Part shown: one piece after another, positions 13,337 through 14,304 of the stretch | Layout of the letters: each line of letters starts with the position of its first letter | How positions within the stretch are numbered: position 1 is the first letter of the stretch | Source: Candidatus Woesearchaeota archaeon | Lineage (GTDB): Archaea; Nanobdellota; Nanobdellia; SCGC-AAA011-G17; VGLX01 | Reading direction: 5' to 3' | DNA length: 14,304 bases | NCBI GenBank assembly: GCA_016866645.1 | Contig: VGLX01000012.1 | Location: 1 to 14,304 of the forward strand | The notes under the pieces: generated by a model | Told to the model about the DNA's origin: nothing | Database searches by the model: none | What the model saw: only the letters and a program-made list of their open reading frames with translations | Program-made: the position numbers and the translations under genes

Positions 13337-14304
13337 GCAAGTGTAATAAATGTGGCACAGAAGTAGAAAAAGGGGACACTTTCTGCCCTGAATGCGGGGC
13401 TAAAGTAGTAATACCCTCTGAGCCGAAGACCATAACCATTTGGAGCGTCATCAAATTCTTCTTAATAATCGGCGTGATGGCATTCATAATAAACATCTTC
13501 ACTAAGACAGGCATGAACCGAGGACCAGGCATAATCCTAATGTTCATATTATTACTGTTGTGGAGCGGCATACTTAATTGGTTCTTAAGAAAACTGTTCA
13601 ATATGCAGATATCAACAGGCGTTAAGATAGTCGCAACTATTGTCATCTTAGCTTTGGTGTTCGCAAGCTCCGCGACTAACAGGAGCTCGCTCCCGACGCA
13701 GCCTTACTACTACAAAGAGGGTAAGAGAGCTTTAGACCAGAATGAGCTTTACAGCTTTGTACAAAACCTGAACGAGATTTTAGCTAACAGAGATTATAAA
13801 ACCTTGAAAAACCTGGTGGATGAAGGAAGGATTCCTGAGCACGTTTACGAGAACCTGGCTAAGATAATGGATTCAGGAGACGTTGTAAGCGTCAAGCTTG
13901 ATCCAAAAGCCCAAAGAGTGATGGAAGGTATGTCTGAAGTGGACATAGCAGTGTACATATATAATAATAAAGGTGAGCAGAGGCGATCAGGCGTCACCAT
14001 GTTTTTCGAGAACTACGGGCAAGGCTGGAGGCTAAAAGACATAAAACCCGGATTATTAGATGTCAAGGTTGACAAATCATTCATTGACTCATCACAGAGA
14101 GGGATAGAATCAACAAAAGCGATAGAACAGCCTAAAAATATAGATTATAACATACAACCAGATAAGAAGATTATAATACCTGATGAATGCGGAGACATAA
14201 TGGGCAATGTCCTGCATTCGGTAACAGACGAGGACCAGTGCAAGATGAAATGCCTGAACCAATGCTCCAGTATAGGCATGGAACGCGATAAAGTCGTGTT
14301 TAGT
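13333..14304 (+). CDS. Zinc-ribbon membrane protein, partial (3' end outside window)
   Basis: The frame is open for 324 codons from the ATG at 13333 to the window end. The ATG overlaps the stop of the preceding gene as ATGA. Residues 1-22 are a zinc ribbon, CNKCG...CPECG, with Cys4, Cys7, Cys18 and Cys21. Three membrane helices follow at about 36-56, 66-84 and 96-113, which puts the ribbon inside and the rest outside. The outer part (about 125-240) has a compact alpha/beta domain: FVQNLNEILANRDYKTLKNLVDEG, then VDIAVYIYNNKGEQRR and GVTMFFENYGQGWRLKDI, a pattern like NTF2-like or DUF4878-type lipoprotein domains (weak inference). The last 30 residues visible are cysteine-rich. Function unknown, likely a partner of the upstream protein. 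Confidence 0.82.
   Translation, partial: MSKCNKCGTEVEKGDTFCPECGAKVVIPSEPKTITIWSVIKFFLIIGVMAFIINIFTKTGMNRGPGIILMFILLLLWSGILNWFLRKLFNMQISTGVKIVATIVILALVFASSATNRSSLPTQPYYYKEGKRALDQNELYSFVQNLNEILANRDYKTLKNLVDEGRIPEHVYENLAKIMDSGDVVSVKLDPKAQRVMEGMSEVDIAVYIYNNKGEQRRSGVTMFFENYGQGWRLKDIKPGLLDVKVDKSFIDSSQRGIESTKAIEQPKNIDYNIQPDKKIIIPDECGDIMGNVLHSVTDEDQCKMKCLNQCSSIGMERDKVVFS

Overview
The window reads as a piece of an archaeal chromosome, most likely from a DPANN-type lineage (inference). The archaeal evidence is in the sequence. TATA boxes of the TTTATATA or TTTAAA type lie 22-26 bases before start codons, so many messages look leaderless. The tRNA-Tyr carries the archaeal C1-G72 pair and has an intron after the anticodon. 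A pyruvoyl-dependent arginine decarboxylase is present. A secreted membrane protein carries the CGNGxC...ENCxxC cysteine repeats often seen in uncultured archaea. I see no rRNA, CRISPR array, insertion sequence or integrase.

Bases 1-1610 (minus strand) hold a tight operon of three genes: a small cysteine-rich, probably zinc-binding protein, a VirB2/TrbC-like pilin precursor, and a cysteine-rich secreted protein cut off by the window start. The starts and stops overlap as ATGA and one clear TATA box lies upstream. This looks like the edge of a conjugation-like or DNA-transfer pilus locus. Next come an AAA+ ATPase with a DUF4143-type C-terminus (1769-3037), then an AT-richer pair, an S66 LD-carboxypeptidase/MccF-like hydrolase (3121-4161) and a methyltransferase (4187-4993). 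All are on the minus strand and each has its own TATA box.

Bases 5100-6900 hold the intron-containing tRNA-Tyr (minus), a nitroreductase (plus), a secreted glutamine-rich protein (minus) and tRNA-His (plus). Two nearly identical 28-base promoter elements lie on the minus strand here. One is followed by a hairpin capped by a UUCG tetraloop.

Bases 6906-9915 (plus strand) hold a small unknown protein that appears to share a transcript with tRNA-His, then tdh, kbl and lspA. Tdh and Kbl turn threonine into glycine and acetyl-CoA. LspA is the bacterial prolipoprotein signal peptidase and is unexpected in an archaeon. It overlaps kbl by ATGA. A second methyltransferase converges on lspA.

Bases 10618-14304 (plus strand) hold the arginine decarboxylase with an unusual N-terminal extension, then two ATGA-coupled membrane proteins. 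The first has a large cysteine-rich outer region and a C-terminal zinc ribbon inside the cell. The second has an N-terminal zinc ribbon, three membrane segments and an outer domain, and runs off the window. The most novel-looking parts are the VirB2-like operon, the zinc-ribbon membrane pair, the archaeal lspA, and the repeated promoter with its UUCG hairpin.
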